Source: Listeria monocytogenes
GTDB lineage: Bacteria > Bacillota > Bacilli > Lactobacillales > Listeriaceae
Direction: 5' to 3'
Length of the DNA stretch: 64,000 bases
Assembly (NCBI RefSeq): GCF_041765605.1
Contig: NZ_CP168900.1
Coordinates: forward strand, 1 to 64,000
The notes under the pieces are model-generated. The model made no database searches and was not told where the DNA came from. It saw only the letters and a list, made by a program, of their open reading frames with translations. Position numbers and translations under genes: made by a program. The first letter of the stretch is position 1. Every line of letters starts with the position of its first letter. This document shows, in pieces, positions 1-12,600 of this stretch.

Positions 1-1356
1 GTGCAATCAATTGAAGACATCTGGCAGGAAACACTGCAAATCGTTAAAAAAAATATGAGTAAACCTAGTTACGATACATGGATGAAATCAACAACCGCTC
101 ATTCACTTGAAGGTAACACGTTTATTATTTCAGCGCCCAATAATTTTGTTCGCGATTGGTTAGAGAAAAGCTACACGCAATTTATCGCTAACATTTTGCA
201 AGAAATAACTGGTCGCTTATTTGATGTCCGCTTTATTGATGGCGAGCAGGAAGAAAACTTTGAATACACTGTGATTAAACCAAATCCAGCGTTAGATGAA
301 GATGGCATTGAAATTGGAAAACATATGCTTAATCCGCGTTATGTTTTTGATACTTTTGTCATTGGTTCAGGGAACAGATTCGCCCACGCAGCATCACTTG
401 CAGTAGCCGAAGCACCAGCCAAAGCATATAATCCACTCTTCATTTATGGAGGAGTTGGCCTCGGTAAAACACATTTAATGCACGCAGTTGGCCACTATGT
501 TCAACAACATAAAGATAATGCGAAAGTAATGTACCTTTCCAGCGAAAAATTCACCAATGAGTTTATTAGCTCTATTCGTGATAATAAAACCGAAGAATTC
601 CGTACAAAATACCGGAATGTGGATGTCTTACTTATTGATGATATTCAATTTTTAGCCGGTAAAGAAGGAACACAAGAGGAATTTTTCCATACATTTAACA
701 CACTTTATGATGAACAAAAGCAAATTATTATTTCCAGTGACCGACCACCAAAAGAAATTCCAACACTGGAAGATCGACTGAGATCCCGCTTTGAATGGGG
801 CTTAATTACTGATATTACGCCACCAGACTTAGAAACACGGATCGCCATTTTACGTAAAAAAGCAAAAGCAGACGGATTAGATATTCCAAATGAAGTCATG
901 CTTTATATCGCAAACCAAATTGATTCGAATATTCGCGAGCTAGAAGGCGCACTCATCCGAGTAGTTGCTTATTCTTCCCTCGTTAATAAAGATATAACAG
1001 CTGGTCTTGCAGCAGAAGCACTAAAAGATATTATCCCCTCTTCTAAATCACAAGTTATTACAATTAGTGGTATTCAAGAAGCAGTCGGTGAATATTTCCA
1101 TGTTCGTTTAGAAGATTTTAAAGCAAAAAAACGGACGAAAAGTATCGCATTCCCGCGCCAAATCGCTATGTATCTTTCAAGAGAGCTTACAGATGCCTCA
1201 TTACCAAAAATCGGTGATGAATTTGGTGGTCGAGATCATACAACTGTCATCCATGCACATGAAAAAATATCGCAACTACTAAAAACCGATCAAGTGTTGA
1301 AAAATGACCTTGCCGAAATTGAAAAAAATTTAAGAAAAGCACAAAATATGTTTTAA
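1..1356 (+). CDS. dnaA: Chromosomal replication initiator protein DnaA
   Basis: 451 residues, full family length, starting at GTG. DnaA binds oriC as an ATP-dependent filament, melts the DNA and helps load the helicase. Visible: an N-terminal interaction domain (about 1-85), an AAA+ domain with Walker A GGVGLGKT at 150-157 and Walker B LLIDD near 210, a sensor/arginine region ([10 protein letters not shown]), and the C-terminal DnaA-box recognition signature [11 protein letters not shown] near 410. It is followed by DnaA boxes and dnaN, the standard Bacillota origin layout. Its promoter and the upstream half of oriC lie outside the window. Confidence 0.98.
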   Translation: MQSIEDIWQETLQIVKKNMSKPSYDTWMKSTTAHSLEGNTFIISAPNNFVRDWLEKSYTQFIANILQEITGRLFDVRFIDGEQEENFEYTVIKPNPALDEDGIEIGKHMLNPRYVFDTFVIGSGNRFAHAASLAVAEAPAKAYNPLFIYGGVGLGKTHLMHAVGHYVQQHKDNAKVMYLSSEKFTNEFISSIRDNKTEEFRTKYRNVDVLLIDDIQFLAGKEGTQEEFFHTFNTLYDEQKQIIISSDRPPKEIPTLEDRLRSRFEWGLITDITPPDLETRIAILRKKAKADGLDIPNEVMLYIANQIDSNIRELEGALIRVVAYSSLVNKDITAGLAAEALKDIIPSSKSQVITISGIQEAVGEYFHVRLEDFKAKKRTKSIAFPRQIAMYLSRELTDASLPKIGDEFGGRDHTTVIHAHEKISQLLKTDQVLKNDLAEIEKNLRKAQNMF

Positions 1357-1371
1357 TAGACCTGTGTACAA

Positions 1372-1456
1372 TGTGGATAACTGAAACATACTTACCCACA
1401 AGTTATCAACATGTGGAAAACTTTATATCGCATGGCTTGTAACCTACTTATCCACA
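1372..1456. other. oriC: oriC segment: cluster of five DnaA boxes
   Basis: The dnaA-dnaN intergenic region has 9-mers matching the DnaA box TTATCCACA. They are TGTGGATAA at 1372-1380 (reverse), TTACCCACA at 1392-1400, TTATCAACA at 1403-1411, TGTGGAAAA at 1412-1420 (reverse) and a perfect TTATCCACA at 1448-1456. Density, position and orientation match the unwinding half of a bipartite Bacillota origin. Confidence 0.93.
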
Positions 1457-1462
1457 AATCCA

Positions 1463-1507
1463 CAGCGCCTATTACTATTACTACGATTTTTTATTAATTA
1501 ATTAAAG
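1463..1507 (+). other. Origin unwinding element: GC cluster plus DnaA-trio-like repeat
   Basis: Just after the last DnaA box comes a short GC-rich stretch (about 1465-1469). It is followed by five trinucleotides CTA-TTA-CTA-TTA-CTA at 1469-1483 and then an AT-rich run to about 1507. On the complementary strand these read 3'-GAT-AAT-GAT-AAT-GAT-5', the DnaA-trio pattern known from Bacillus subtilis, where DnaA engages single-stranded DNA. The assignment rests on pattern and position. Confidence 0.75.
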
Positions 1508-1549
1508 GTTTTTGAGGTTTTACAAAATATAAAAAAATGGGGGATACTC

Positions 1550-2695
1550 ATGAAATTTGTTATTGAGCGTGATCGTCTTGTCCAAGCAGTCAATGAAGTT
1601 ACTCGTGCCATCTCTGCAAGAACAACGATTCCAATTTTAACGGGGATAAAAATAGTCGTAAATGATGAAGGTGTAACACTAACTGGTAGTGATTCCGATA
1701 TTTCCATCGAAGCATTTATTCCATTAATTGAAAATGATGAAGTAATTGTAGAAGTGGAAAGTTTTGGTGGAATTGTTCTTCAATCCAAATACTTTGGCGA
1801 TATTGTTCGTCGTTTACCAGAAGAAAATGTAGAAATTGAAGTAACTTCTAATTACCAAACCAACATTAGTTCTGGCCAAGCATCCTTTACACTAAACGGC
1901 TTAGATCCAATGGAATATCCTAAATTACCTGAAGTAACAGACGGAAAAACAATTAAAATTCCAATTAATGTACTTAAAAATATCGTTAGACAAACTGTTT
2001 TTGCAGTTTCTGCAATTGAAGTTCGTCCTGTACTTACTGGTGTAAACTGGATTATTAAAGAAAATAAATTAAGCGCAGTTGCAACAGATAGTCATCGTCT
2101 AGCTTTACGTGAAATTCCACTTGAAACAGACATTGACGAAGAATATAACATTGTTATTCCAGGGAAAAGTTTATCTGAACTAAATAAAATTTTAGATGAT
2201 GCAAGTGAATCAATCGAAATGACCCTTGCAAATAATCAAATTCTTTTTAAATTAAAAGATTTACTATTCTACTCTCGTTTACTTGAAGGTAGTTATCCAG
2301 ATACATCTCGTTTAATTCCAACTGATACTAAATCAGAATTAGTTATTAATTCCAAAGCATTTTTACAAGCAATTGACCGTGCATCTCTACTTGCTCGCGA
2401 AAATCGTAATAACGTTATTAAATTAATGACACTTGAAAATGGACAAGTTGAAGTATCTTCCAATTCTCCGGAAGTTGGGAATGTTTCTGAAAATGTCTTC
2501 AGTCAAAGCTTTACTGGCGAAGAAATTAAAATATCTTTTAACGGTAAATACATGATGGATGCTTTGCGTGCTTTTGAAGGTGATGATATTCAAATTTCCT
2601 TCTCCGGTACAATGAGACCATTTGTACTTCGACCAAAAGATGCAGCTAATCCAAATGAAATTTTACAATTAATCACGCCGGTTAGAACTTACTAA
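1550..2695 (+). CDS. dnaN: DNA polymerase III beta subunit (sliding clamp)
   Basis: 381 residues, the usual length of the ring-shaped processivity clamp, which is built of three similar domains of about 120 residues. The N-terminus (MKFVIERDRLVQAVNEVTRAI) and the C-terminal end with LITPVRTY are typical; the C-terminal segment forms part of the partner-binding pocket. The ATG follows a GGGGGA ribosome-binding site. It lies 193 bp downstream of dnaA across oriC and ends before a clear terminator, so dnaA-dnaN is probably one transcription unit. Confidence 0.98.
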   Translation: MKFVIERDRLVQAVNEVTRAISARTTIPILTGIKIVVNDEGVTLTGSDSDISIEAFIPLIENDEVIVEVESFGGIVLQSKYFGDIVRRLPEENVEIEVTSNYQTNISSGQASFTLNGLDPMEYPKLPEVTDGKTIKIPINVLKNIVRQTVFAVSAIEVRPVLTGVNWIIKENKLSAVATDSHRLALREIPLETDIDEEYNIVIPGKSLSELNKILDDASESIEMTLANNQILFKLKDLLFYSRLLEGSYPDTSRLIPTDTKSELVINSKAFLQAIDRASLLARENRNNVIKLMTLENGQVEVSSNSPEVGNVSENVFSQSFTGEEIKISFNGKYMMDALRAFEGDDIQISFSGTMRPFVLRPKDAANPNEILQLITPVRTY

Positions 2696-2710
2696 TCTCG
2701 CAAAAAGCAC

Positions 2711-2743
2711 ATCCGTCTTGGTTTCAAGGCGGATTCTTTTTTT
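2711..2743 (+). terminator. Rho-independent terminator after dnaN
   Basis: ATCCGTCTTG (2711-2720) pairs with CAAGGCGGAT (2725-2734), with a G-U pair, followed by a T-rich tail. Confidence 0.9.
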
Positions 2744-2802
2744 GTTATAGTACAGTTTTTGGACAGAAATGTATATTTATGCAAATGGAGGTAATTCTTA
2801 GC

Positions 2803-4146
2803 ATGATGAAAGATATGACAACAGGTAATCCGACAAAATTAATCTTTTTATTCGCGATGCCAATGTTGATTGGAAACTTATTTCAGCAATTTTATACGAT
2901 GATTGATGCGGTTATTGTTGGGAAGTTTGTTAGTGTAGATGCGCTGGCTGCTGTTGGAGCGACAAACTCGGTCAATTTTTTTATGATTTCTTTGATTATT
3001 GGACTTATGAGCGGGATTTCCGTCGTAGTAGCACAGTATTTTGGATTTAAAGATTATGATCGTTTGAAAGATGTTATTGCTACGGCAACTTATGCGGTAG
3101 TTTTTTCGGCGATTATTTTATCTGTTGCGGGCGTTTTACTTGCGAAGCCACTTCTTATTTTATTGCGCACACCAGCAAATATTTTGGATGATTCGACCAT
3201 TTTTTTAACCACCCTCTTTATTGGGATTTTACCGATGAGTTTATATAACGGGATGGCGGCGATACTTCGAGCACTTGGAAATTCGATTACACCGTTAATT
3301 TTTTTGATTTTATCCTCTTTAATGAATATTGCATTAGATTTTTTATTTGTTGTTTATATGGATATGGGCGTTCGCGGGGCTGCTATTGCAACAGTTCTTT
3401 CTCAAACTGCTGCAGCAATTGCCGTTATTTACTATGCTTATCGCCACGTGCCATTTATGCGGATAGAGCGCGCAAAATTCAAGCTCTCCACCCCACTACT
3501 TAAAGAAATGGTGCGCATTGGACTTCCATCTGGATTACAAGGTTCGTTCATTTCTATTGGAAACATGGCTCTTCAAAGTTTAATAAATGGCTTTGGTTCA
3601 TCAGTCGTTGCGGCTTATACAGCAGCAAGTCGAATTGATTCACTTACATATCAACCGGGAATTGCATTTGGAGCAGCATCCTCCATGTTTGCCGGTCAAA
3701 ATATTGGTGCTGGAAAAATTGATCGGGTTCGCGAAGGTTTTTGGTCGGGAATAAAAGTAGTTACAGCCATCAGTATTGGAATCACGATTTTAGTTCAACT
3801 TTTCGCTCGGCAATTTTTATTACTATTTATAGATTCTAGCGAGACGGAAGTTATTAATATTGGTGTGAGTTACTTACTGATAGTGTCTTTATTTTATGTC
3901 GTAGTTGGAATTTTATTTGTCGTTCGGGAAACTTTACGAGGTACTGGAGATGCGATGGTTCCTTTAGCTATGGGGATTTTTGAGTTAGTTTCGAGACTAG
4001 TTATCGGATTTGTTTTATCGCTTTATATTGGTTACGTAGGACTTTGGTGGGCTACACCAGTTGCATGGATTACAGCAACGATGCTCGGTGTTTGGCGATA
4101 TAAATCAGGAGCTTGGCAAAAAAAGGCAGTTATTCGGCGAAAATAA
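2803..4146 (+). CDS. MATE-family multidrug/sodium antiporter
   Basis: 447 residues with about twelve hydrophobic segments in two homologous halves, as in MATE exporters (DinF/NorM-like). The family exports cationic drugs or metabolites in exchange for Na+ or H+; the substrate here cannot be read from sequence. The N-terminal half shows MTTGNPTKLIFLFAMPMLIG and a FVSVDALAAVGA-like stretch typical of the family. An in-frame ATG lies 24 bases further upstream, but the GGAGG at 2787-2791 fits ATG 2803. It sits between the replication genes as a single gene behind the dnaN terminator. Confidence 0.85.
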   Translation: MMKDMTTGNPTKLIFLFAMPMLIGNLFQQFYTMIDAVIVGKFVSVDALAAVGATNSVNFFMISLIIGLMSGISVVVAQYFGFKDYDRLKDVIATATYAVVFSAIILSVAGVLLAKPLLILLRTPANILDDSTIFLTTLFIGILPMSLYNGMAAILRALGNSITPLIFLILSSLMNIALDFLFVVYMDMGVRGAAIATVLSQTAAAIAVIYYAYRHVPFMRIERAKFKLSTPLLKEMVRIGLPSGLQGSFISIGNMALQSLINGFGSSVVAAYTAASRIDSLTYQPGIAFGAASSMFAGQNIGAGKIDRVREGFWSGIKVVTAISIGITILVQLFARQFLLLFIDSSETEVINIGVSYLLIVSLFYVVVGILFVVRETLRGTGDAMVPLAMGIFELVSRLVIGFVLSLYIGYVGLWWATPVAWITATMLGVWRYKSGAWQKKAVIRRK

Positions 4147-4317
4147 CCATTTTAATAAAAAAAACGCCACAGAAGCTCATATTTTCTTTTTTTTAATAAA
4201 TAATATCCCCCCATTAGTTTTGCTAAAAAAAGCTGAAAAACGAATATATGAAAATATTCTTTGTATTATTGGCAAAACTTTAGTAAAATAGAAGGTAGTG
4301 ATAAAAAAAGATTGGGC

Positions 4318-4548
4318 GTGAAATTTTTGGCTGAAACAGTAAAGATAAATAGCGAGTTCGTAACGCTTGGTCAACTTTTACAAATGATTGATGTAGTTTC
4401 AACTGGTGGAATGGCGAAAGCGTACCTTAGTGAAAATACGATTTACATCAACGGAGAGCAAGACAATCGCCGGGGGAAAAAGCTTCGTAATGGCGATGTT
4501 ATCTTAGTTCCCGGTGTTGGAAAAGTGAAGATCGAGCAAGGAAAATAG
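4318..4548 (+). CDS. yaaA: S4-domain RNA-binding protein YaaA
   Basis: About 76 residues. Homologous to the small S4-domain protein between dnaN and recF in B. subtilis (YaaA, about 70 residues), thought to bind RNA. The core VTLGQLLQ..GGMAKAYLSE...NGEQDNRRGKKLRNGDV is the S4 alpha-L fold with its conserved NRRGKKL basic loop. The start is uncertain: GTG 4318 and TTG 4327 are both in frame with weak ribosome-binding sites, and an earlier in-frame codon at 4261 gives residues that look non-coding. It ends three bases before recF, so the two are co-transcribed. Confidence 0.85.
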   Translation: MKFLAETVKINSEFVTLGQLLQMIDVVSTGGMAKAYLSENTIYINGEQDNRRGKKLRNGDVILVPGVGKVKIEQGK

Positions 4549-4551
4549 CAG

Positions 4552-5664
4552 ATGCATTTAGAAAGTATTGTTTTAAGGAATTTCCGGAATTACGAAAACT
4601 TAGAACTAGAATTTTCCCCATCTGTTAATGTTTTTCTTGGTGAGAATGCACAAGGTAAAACCAACCTTTTAGAAGCCGTATTGATGCTTGCACTTGCAAA
4701 GTCACATCGGACAACGAATGATAAAGATTTTATTATGTGGGAAAAAGAAGAAGCCAAGATGGAAGGTCGAATAGCGAAGCACGGGCAATCAGTGCCTTTA
4801 GAGCTTGCTATCACCCAAAAAGGCAAGCGAGCTAAAGTAAATCACTTGGAACAAAAGAAACTTAGCCAATATGTCGGTAACTTGAATGTGGTTATTTTTG
4901 CCCCGGAGGATTTATCGCTTGTGAAAGGTGCTCCAGGAATAAGACGTCGGTTTTTGAATATGGAAATTGGGCAAATGCAGCCGATTTATTTGCACAATCT
5001 AAGTGAATATCAACGAATATTGCAACAGCGAAACCAATATTTGAAGATGTTACAAATGAAACGCAAAGTAGATCCAATATTGCTTGATATTTTGACAGAG
5101 CAGTTCGCAGATGTCGCCATTAATTTGACGAAAAGACGAGCTGATTTTATTCAAAAATTAGAGGCATATGCGGCGCCAATTCATCACCAAATTTCCCGAG
5201 GACTAGAGACGTTAAAAATCGAGTATAAAGCTTCCGTCACGCTAAATGGGGACGATCCCGAAGTGTGGAAAGCAGATTTACTTCAAAAAATGGAATCAAT
5301 CAAACAAAGAGAAATCGACCGTGGTGTCACGCTTATTGGACCACATCGGGATGATTCTCTGTTTTATATTAATGGGCAAAATGTGCAAGATTTTGGTTCA
5401 CAAGGCCAGCAACGGACAACGGCACTTTCTATAAAATTAGCAGAAATTGACCTAATCCATGAAGAAACTGGAGAATATCCGGTTCTTCTTCTCGATGATG
5501 TGCTTAGTGAACTCGACGATTACCGTCAATCGCATTTGCTCGGAGCTATTGAAGGAAAAGTACAAACCTTTGTAACGACAACAAGTACGAGCGGAATCGA
5601 CCATGGAACGCTCAAACAAGCAACAACTTTCTATGTAGAAAAAGGTACAGTAAAAAAATCCTAA
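4552..5664 (+). CDS. recF: DNA replication and repair protein RecF
   Basis: 370 residues, normal for RecF, an SMC-like ATPase that helps load RecA at gapped DNA through RecFOR. Visible: N-terminal [16 protein letters not shown], Walker [14 protein letters not shown] near residues 31-43, the signature motif GSQGQQRT near 283, and Walker [14 protein letters not shown] near 307-319. It starts at ATG three bases after the yaaA stop and runs into gyrB after a short gap, the canonical order dnaN-yaaA-recF-gyrB. Confidence 0.97.
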
Positions 5665-5709
5665 TCTAGGTTAATATAATTTGATGAAAAAGAAAGTGCG
5701 GTGGAATAA

Positions 5710-7653
<1,944 letters not shown>

Positions 7654-7747
7654 TAAATATTTCCCGGGTAATAATTGGGTTATTAATTGTTTTTAAAAGG
7701 TTTGAACTAGATTCAGCCTTACTTTTGAAAGGGAGGTTTCTCTAACA

Positions 7748-10276
7748 ATGGCAGAAACACCAAATCAACGAATAACAGAGATAAACTTAAATAAAGAAAT
7801 GCGGACATCATTCCTAGACTATGCGATGAGTGTAATTGTTGCCCGTGCTCTACCAGACGTTCGTGACGGATTAAAACCAGTTCACCGTCGGATTTTATAT
7901 GCGATGAATGACTTAGGTATGACTTCTGATAAGGCCTATAAAAAATCGGCTCGTATCGTTGGTGAAGTAATCGGTAAGTATCACCCCCACGGCGATACAG
8001 CGGTTTATTTTACAATGGTTCGTATGGCGCAAGATTTTAGTTACCGTAATATGCTAGTTGATGGACATGGTAACTTTGGTTCGGTCGATGGCGATATGGC
8101 GGCAGCGATGCGTTATACAGAAGCACGTATGTCAAAAATTTCGATGGAACTTCTTCGCGATATTAACAAAGATACAATTGATTACGCTGATAACTACGAT
8201 GGTTCTGAACGTGAGCCGGTTATTTTACCAGCGCGTTTCCCTAACTTACTAGTCAATGGTTCGTCAGGTATCGCAGTTGGTATGGCAACAAACATTCCTA
8301 CCCACCACCTTGGTGAAGTTATTGACGGCGTTTTGGCGCTTAGTCATAACCCAGAAATTACTATTCGTGATTTAATGGAGTATATTCCAGGACCTGACTT
8401 CCCTACTGCTGGGATGATTATGGGACGTAGTGGAATCCGTCGTGCTTACGAAAGTGGTCGTGGTTCGATTACTGTTCGTGGTCGCGTGGACATTGAAGAA
8501 AAGAAAAATGGTAAAGAAACAATCGTTATCACTGAAATTCCTTACCAAGTAAATAAAGCGCGCTTAGTAGAGCGTATTGCCGAACTAGCTCGTGAGAAAA
8601 AAATCGACGGTATTACTTCCCTAAATGATGAGTCTGACCGTTCTGGAATGCGCATTGTTATTGAGGTTCGTCGTGATATTAGTGCAAGTGTTATCGTGAA
8701 TAATTTATTCAAAATGACAGCACTTCAAACTACTTTTGGTATTAATATGCTGGCACTTGTCGACAATCATCCAAAAGTACTTAATTTAAAAGAAATTCTT
8801 TATCATTATTTAGAGCATCAAAAAGTAGTTATTCGTCGCCGTACGGAATTTGAGCTTCGTAAAGCAGAAGCGCGCGCTCATATTCTAGAAGGTTTACGAA
8901 TAGCGCTAGATAATATTGACGCGATTATTAAATTAATTCGTGGATCAAAAACTTCCGATGTTGCCAAAGAAGGCTTGATGACACAATTCAACCTTTCGGA
9001 CAAACAAGCACAAGCCATTTTAGACATGCGTTTGCAACGTTTAACAGGTTTAGAACGCGAAAAAATTGAAGAAGAATACCAAAACTTAGTGGCATTAATT
9101 AATGATTTAAAAGCCATTTTAGCTGATGATGAGCGTATTCTTGAAATTATTCGTGAAGAATTAGAAGAAATCAAAGTTAAATACGCGGATAAACGTCGTA
9201 CAGAAATCTTGGCTGGTGATTTAGTAAGCCTTGAAGATGAAGACTTAATCCCTGAAGAAGAAGTGGCAATTACACTAACTAAACGTGGCTATATCAAACG
9301 TCTACCACTTTCAACTTATCGTAGCCAACGTCGAGGTGGTCGTGGTATCCAAGGTATGTCTACTCATGAAGATGATTTCGTAGAACATCTTGTTGCAACG
9401 AGCACGCATGATACGTTACTATTCTTCACTAACACAGGTAAAGTTTACCGCTCGAAAGGTTATGAAGTGCCTGAATACGGTCGTACCGCCAAAGGTATCC
9501 CAATCATCAACTTACTTGGAATCGAAAGCCAAGAACAAGTGAATGCCGTGATAAATCTATCCGAATTCACTGATGATAGCTACCTATTCTTTACTACTAA
9601 ACATGGTGTCGTGAAGCGTACAACCCTTTCTCAATTTGCGAAAATCCGTCAAAGTGGTCTTCGTGCAGTTGAACTTCGCGAAAACGATGAACTAATTTCC
9701 GTTCAAATGACAGATGGTAGTAAAAACATGATTATCGCAACGAAACATGGACAATCTATCTACTTCCCAGAAGAAAATATTCGCGTAATGGGCCGTACAG
9801 CTGCTGGTGTTCGTGGTATTAGACTTCGTGAAGACGATGAAGTTATCGGTATGGAAGTACTAGAAGATGATGAAAAAGTTCTCGTTGTAACGGAAAAAGG
9901 ATACGGTAAACAAACACCGGCTTCCCAATATCCGCTTCGTAATCGCGGTGGTATGGGTGTTAAAACCGTTACAATCACAGAGAAAAATGGTAACTTAGTC
10001 GCAATGAAAACAGTGACTGGTGAAGAAGACTTAATGCTAATGACTGTGAGCGGCGTCTTGATTCGTTTTGAAATCGAAACCGTTTCACAAACAGGTCGTA
10101 GCGCAATGGGTGTCAAACTAATTCGTCTTGATGAAGATGAAAAAGTAGCCACTGTTGCAAAAGTTCCAAAAGAAGAAGATGAAGTTGAGCTAGAGGAAGA
10201 AATCGACGAAACATTAATCACACAAGTTCCTGATGAAAGTTTTGAAGATGCTCCTGGAAGCGATATAGAAGAATAA
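7748..10276 (+). CDS. gyrA: DNA gyrase subunit A
   Basis: 842 residues. The DNA-breaking subunit of gyrase. The catalytic tyrosine is Tyr123 in [12 protein letters not shown]. The quinolone-resistance region reads [17 protein letters not shown], giving Thr84 and Phe88. The C-terminal half forms the beta-pinwheel DNA-wrapping domain with the GyrA box QRRGGRG near 530. It ends in a strongly acidic tail. A GGGAGGT ribosome-binding site precedes the ATG. Position 84 is discussed in the findings. Confidence 0.98.
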   Translation: MAETPNQRITEINLNKEMRTSFLDYAMSVIVARALPDVRDGLKPVHRRILYAMNDLGMTSDKAYKKSARIVGEVIGKYHPHGDTAVYFTMVRMAQDFSYRNMLVDGHGNFGSVDGDMAAAMRYTEARMSKISMELLRDINKDTIDYADNYDGSEREPVILPARFPNLLVNGSSGIAVGMATNIPTHHLGEVIDGVLALSHNPEITIRDLMEYIPGPDFPTAGMIMGRSGIRRAYESGRGSITVRGRVDIEEKKNGKETIVITEIPYQVNKARLVERIAELAREKKIDGITSLNDESDRSGMRIVIEVRRDISASVIVNNLFKMTALQTTFGINMLALVDNHPKVLNLKEILYHYLEHQKVVIRRRTEFELRKAEARAHILEGLRIALDNIDAIIKLIRGSKTSDVAKEGLMTQFNLSDKQAQAILDMRLQRLTGLEREKIEEEYQNLVALINDLKAILADDERILEIIREELEEIKVKYADKRRTEILAGDLVSLEDEDLIPEEEVAITLTKRGYIKRLPLSTYRSQRRGGRGIQGMSTHEDDFVEHLVATSTHDTLLFFTNTGKVYRSKGYEVPEYGRTAKGIPIINLLGIESQEQVNAVINLSEFTDDSYLFFTTKHGVVKRTTLSQFAKIRQSGLRAVELRENDELISVQMTDGSKNMIIATKHGQSIYFPEENIRVMGRTAAGVRGIRLREDDEVIGMEVLEDDEKVLVVTEKGYGKQTPASQYPLRNRGGMGVKTVTITEKNGNLVAMKTVTGEEDLMLMTVSGVLIRFEIETVSQTGRSAMGVKLIRLDEDEKVATVAKVPKEEDEVELEEEIDETLITQVPDESFEDAPGSDIEE

Positions 10277-10280
10277 AACG

Positions 10281-10332
10281 AAGCTGGAAATGACTCTAAT
10301 TTGCGAATTAGAACGATTTTCCAGCTTTTTTT
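10281..10332 (+). terminator. Terminator after gyrA
   Basis: AAGCTGGAAA (10281-10290) pairs with TTTCCAGCTT (10318-10327), with a second stem CTAATT/AATTAG in the loop and a T-run. Confidence 0.92.
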
Positions 10333-10410
10333 CAGTATAAAAAAGCGCTTTTTGGCTGTATTTTATGTATAATATCCTTAATACGTCTAAAAAAGGGAAG
10401 AGTTGAAAAA

Positions 10411-11925
10411 ATGCGCAAACTGATTCAATTTCTGTTTATAGCAGTAGTTTTATTTTTAGTGGAATACTTTTTAATCAATCAAGCAGCTATATTATTCTTA
10501 GTAACAAGTGGACTTATCCAATTATGCGGATTGATTATTGTGATTCGGCTACTACTATTTGATCAACGGAATACTAGCTCAAAAGTCGCCTGGATTGCGG
10601 TTATTTTTATTTTGCCTGTACTCGGAACGATTAGTTACCTTGTGTTTGGTAGAAATCCAGCAACTAGAAAATTCAGCACAGCTCAAGTAATGGAAAAAGC
10701 TAAATTAATTCATGCGATTCATGCAATTCCAAACAACACCAATGAAAAATTACCACGACTATCTAAAAGAATTGCGCATTTAACATCCATAGAGCCTATT
10801 AAGGGCAATAAAATCGAAATACTGACAAATGGTGAAGAAACTTTTCCAGTGCTCTTAGACGCGCTTAGAAAAGCGGAAAACCACATCCATATTCAATACT
10901 ATATTTTCAAAACAGATGAAATTTCTACAGAGATTCGTGATATTTTGGTAGAAAAAGCAAAAGCAGGTGTTGAAGTTAGATTTATGTTTGATGGACTTGG
11001 TTCAAGCAAACTTCATAAGGCATTTTTAGCGCCTCTAAAAGAAGCTGGAGTTAGTATTCATGCGTTTGATCCAATCACATCCCCATGGATTGTAAGGACT
11101 GCCAACTTGCGAAATCACCGTAAAATAGTTGTGATTGACGGCCAAATTGGCTTTACAGGTGGGCTTAATATTGGTGAAGAATATCGTTCTAACACACCAG
11201 ATTTCCGTGTTTGGCGCGATACACACATAAAAATAACAGGCCAAGCTGTCATCGAACTCCAAGAATCCTTCCTAAACGACTGGGTCTACATGGAAAACCG
11301 GGCTGGGGCTGCTGACAAGTTCATTAGTGAATCTGGTTTAAAACAATATTTTTCGCCAGTTGATATGGGTGACGAATGGGCGCAAGTGATTTACGGTGGA
11401 CCATATGATAAAGAAAAATGGGTTCGCGATTCAATGCTTGATTTGATTGATTCTGCCAAAGAATCTGTTTGGATTGTGTCCCCTTACTTTGTTCCTGATG
11501 AAGAGTCGCTTGCAGTTATTCGCCGGGTTGCGATGAGCGGTGTTGACGTGCGAGTTATTATTCCAGGTAAAGGTGATCGCGGGATTTCATTCCACGGAAG
11601 TAATGCGTATGTGAAAACAATGATTGAAGCAGGCGCTAAAATGTATGCTTATGCCGATGATTCTTTTGTTCATGCGAAGGCGATGTTAGTGGACGGAACG
11701 CGTGCGGCTATTGGAACCGCCAATTTTGACGTGCGTAGTTTTAGATTGAATCATGAATTAATGGTATTCTTATATGATGAAAGCGAGGCTATGCATCATT
11801 TAAAACGTGATTTTGAGAAAGATTTTGAAGATAGCCGACTGTTTACGATGAAAGATATGGAAAACAAACCATTATTGACTCGTATAAAAGAAGTTCTATC
11901 CAGTTTGCTATCACCAATTTTATAA
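10411..11925 (+). CDS. cls: Cardiolipin synthase
   Basis: 504 residues, typical of bacterial Cls, a membrane-bound phospholipase-D-superfamily enzyme that joins two phosphatidylglycerols into cardiolipin plus glycerol. Two N-terminal transmembrane helices (about 5-25 and 33-53) are followed by the FILPVLGTISYLVFGR segment common in Cls. Two HKD motifs are intact: NHRKIVVIDGQIGFTGG near 236 and VHAKAMLVDGTRAAIGTAN near 418. It stands behind the gyrA terminator and is followed 15 bp later by the acetyltransferase gene, so these two are probably co-transcribed. Confidence 0.95.
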   Translation: MRKLIQFLFIAVVLFLVEYFLINQAAILFLVTSGLIQLCGLIIVIRLLLFDQRNTSSKVAWIAVIFILPVLGTISYLVFGRNPATRKFSTAQVMEKAKLIHAIHAIPNNTNEKLPRLSKRIAHLTSIEPIKGNKIEILTNGEETFPVLLDALRKAENHIHIQYYIFKTDEISTEIRDILVEKAKAGVEVRFMFDGLGSSKLHKAFLAPLKEAGVSIHAFDPITSPWIVRTANLRNHRKIVVIDGQIGFTGGLNIGEEYRSNTPDFRVWRDTHIKITGQAVIELQESFLNDWVYMENRAGAADKFISESGLKQYFSPVDMGDEWAQVIYGGPYDKEKWVRDSMLDLIDSAKESVWIVSPYFVPDEESLAVIRRVAMSGVDVRVIIPGKGDRGISFHGSNAYVKTMIEAGAKMYAYADDSFVHAKAMLVDGTRAAIGTANFDVRSFRLNHELMVFLYDESEAMHHLKRDFEKDFEDSRLFTMKDMENKPLLTRIKEVLSSLLSPIL

Positions 11926-11940
11926 TTTAGGAGTGGAAAA

Positions 11941-12459
11941 ATGAGTGGAGATTTAAAACTTAGACCGCTTGAACGAGAAGATTTAAAATTTGTTCATCGG
12001 TTAAATAATGACGCGAAAATAATGTCTTATTGGTTTGAAGAGCCATATGAGGCGTTCGTCGAGCTTCAGGAGCTATATGATAAGCACATTCACGATCAGT
12101 CAGAACGCCGTTTTATTTTAGAATTAGATGGCCAAATGGTTGGATTAGTTGAGTTAATGGAAATTGATTATATTCACCGAAGAGCGGAATTTCAAATTAT
12201 TATTGATCCTAAGTTTCAAGGACACGGTTACGCTGTTTCTGCCACAAAACTCGCAATGAAATATGCTTTTCACGTACTAAATCTGCATAAACTATATTTA
12301 GTAGTTGATAAAGTAAACGAAAAAGCAATTCATGTCTATGAAAAAGTTGGTTTTATTCGTGAAGGCGAACTAATTGATGAGTTTTTCGTTGATGGAACTT
12401 ATCATGATGCTATTAGAATGTGTATTTTCCAACATCAATATCGAGAAATGGATATTTAA
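11941..12459 (+). CDS. speG: GNAT acetyltransferase, SpeG-like (spermidine N-acetyltransferase)
   Basis: 172 residues. A GNAT fold with acetyl-CoA-binding loop [15 protein letters not shown] near 97-111 and the C-terminal [17 protein letters not shown] motif. The N-terminal [18 protein letters not shown]...YWFEEPYE resembles SpeG, which acetylates spermidine and spermine to limit polyamine toxicity. The substrate is inferred from similarity alone. A GGAG site precedes the ATG; it lies 15 bp after cls and before a terminator-like hairpin. Confidence 0.82.
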   Translation: MSGDLKLRPLEREDLKFVHRLNNDAKIMSYWFEEPYEAFVELQELYDKHIHDQSERRFILELDGQMVGLVELMEIDYIHRRAEFQIIIDPKFQGHGYAVSATKLAMKYAFHVLNLHKLYLVVDKVNEKAIHVYEKVGFIREGELIDEFFVDGTYHDAIRMCIFQHQYREMDI

Positions 12460-12463
12460 AAGG

Positions 12464-12501
12464 TGATTGGCGCGGGAAAAGTTGCGCCAATCATTGTTTT
12501 G
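12464..12501 (+). terminator. Probable terminator after speG
   Basis: TGATTGGCGC (12464-12473) pairs with GCGCCAATCA (12484-12493). The tail ATTGTTTTGGG is only moderately T-rich, so termination may be partial. Confidence 0.65.
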
Positions 12502-12522
12502 GGTCAAAAAAAGTTCTATAAT
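12494..12522 (+). promoter_or_regulatory. Putative sigma-A promoter of the mevalonate operon
   Basis: TTGTTT (12494-12499), 17-base spacer, TATAAT (12517-12522), about 75 bases before mvk. Confidence 0.6.
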
Positions 12523-12600
12523 AAGGTTTTAGTGAAAAAATTATGGTATCATGAAGTATTAAAGTTTGTACTATTTTGATGGAGAAAGGATTGGCGTACA

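Noticed and set aside
4061-4291. 76-residue frame overlapping the end of the MATE gene
   Set aside because: Most of it is another frame of the MATE gene and AT-rich spacer; no ribosome-binding site and no recognisable residues.
9760-10221. 153-residue antisense frame inside gyrA, very Ser/Thr-rich
   Set aside because: Mirror of a conserved coding region with Asp/Glu-rich codons; composition is an artefact and no ribosome-binding site is present.
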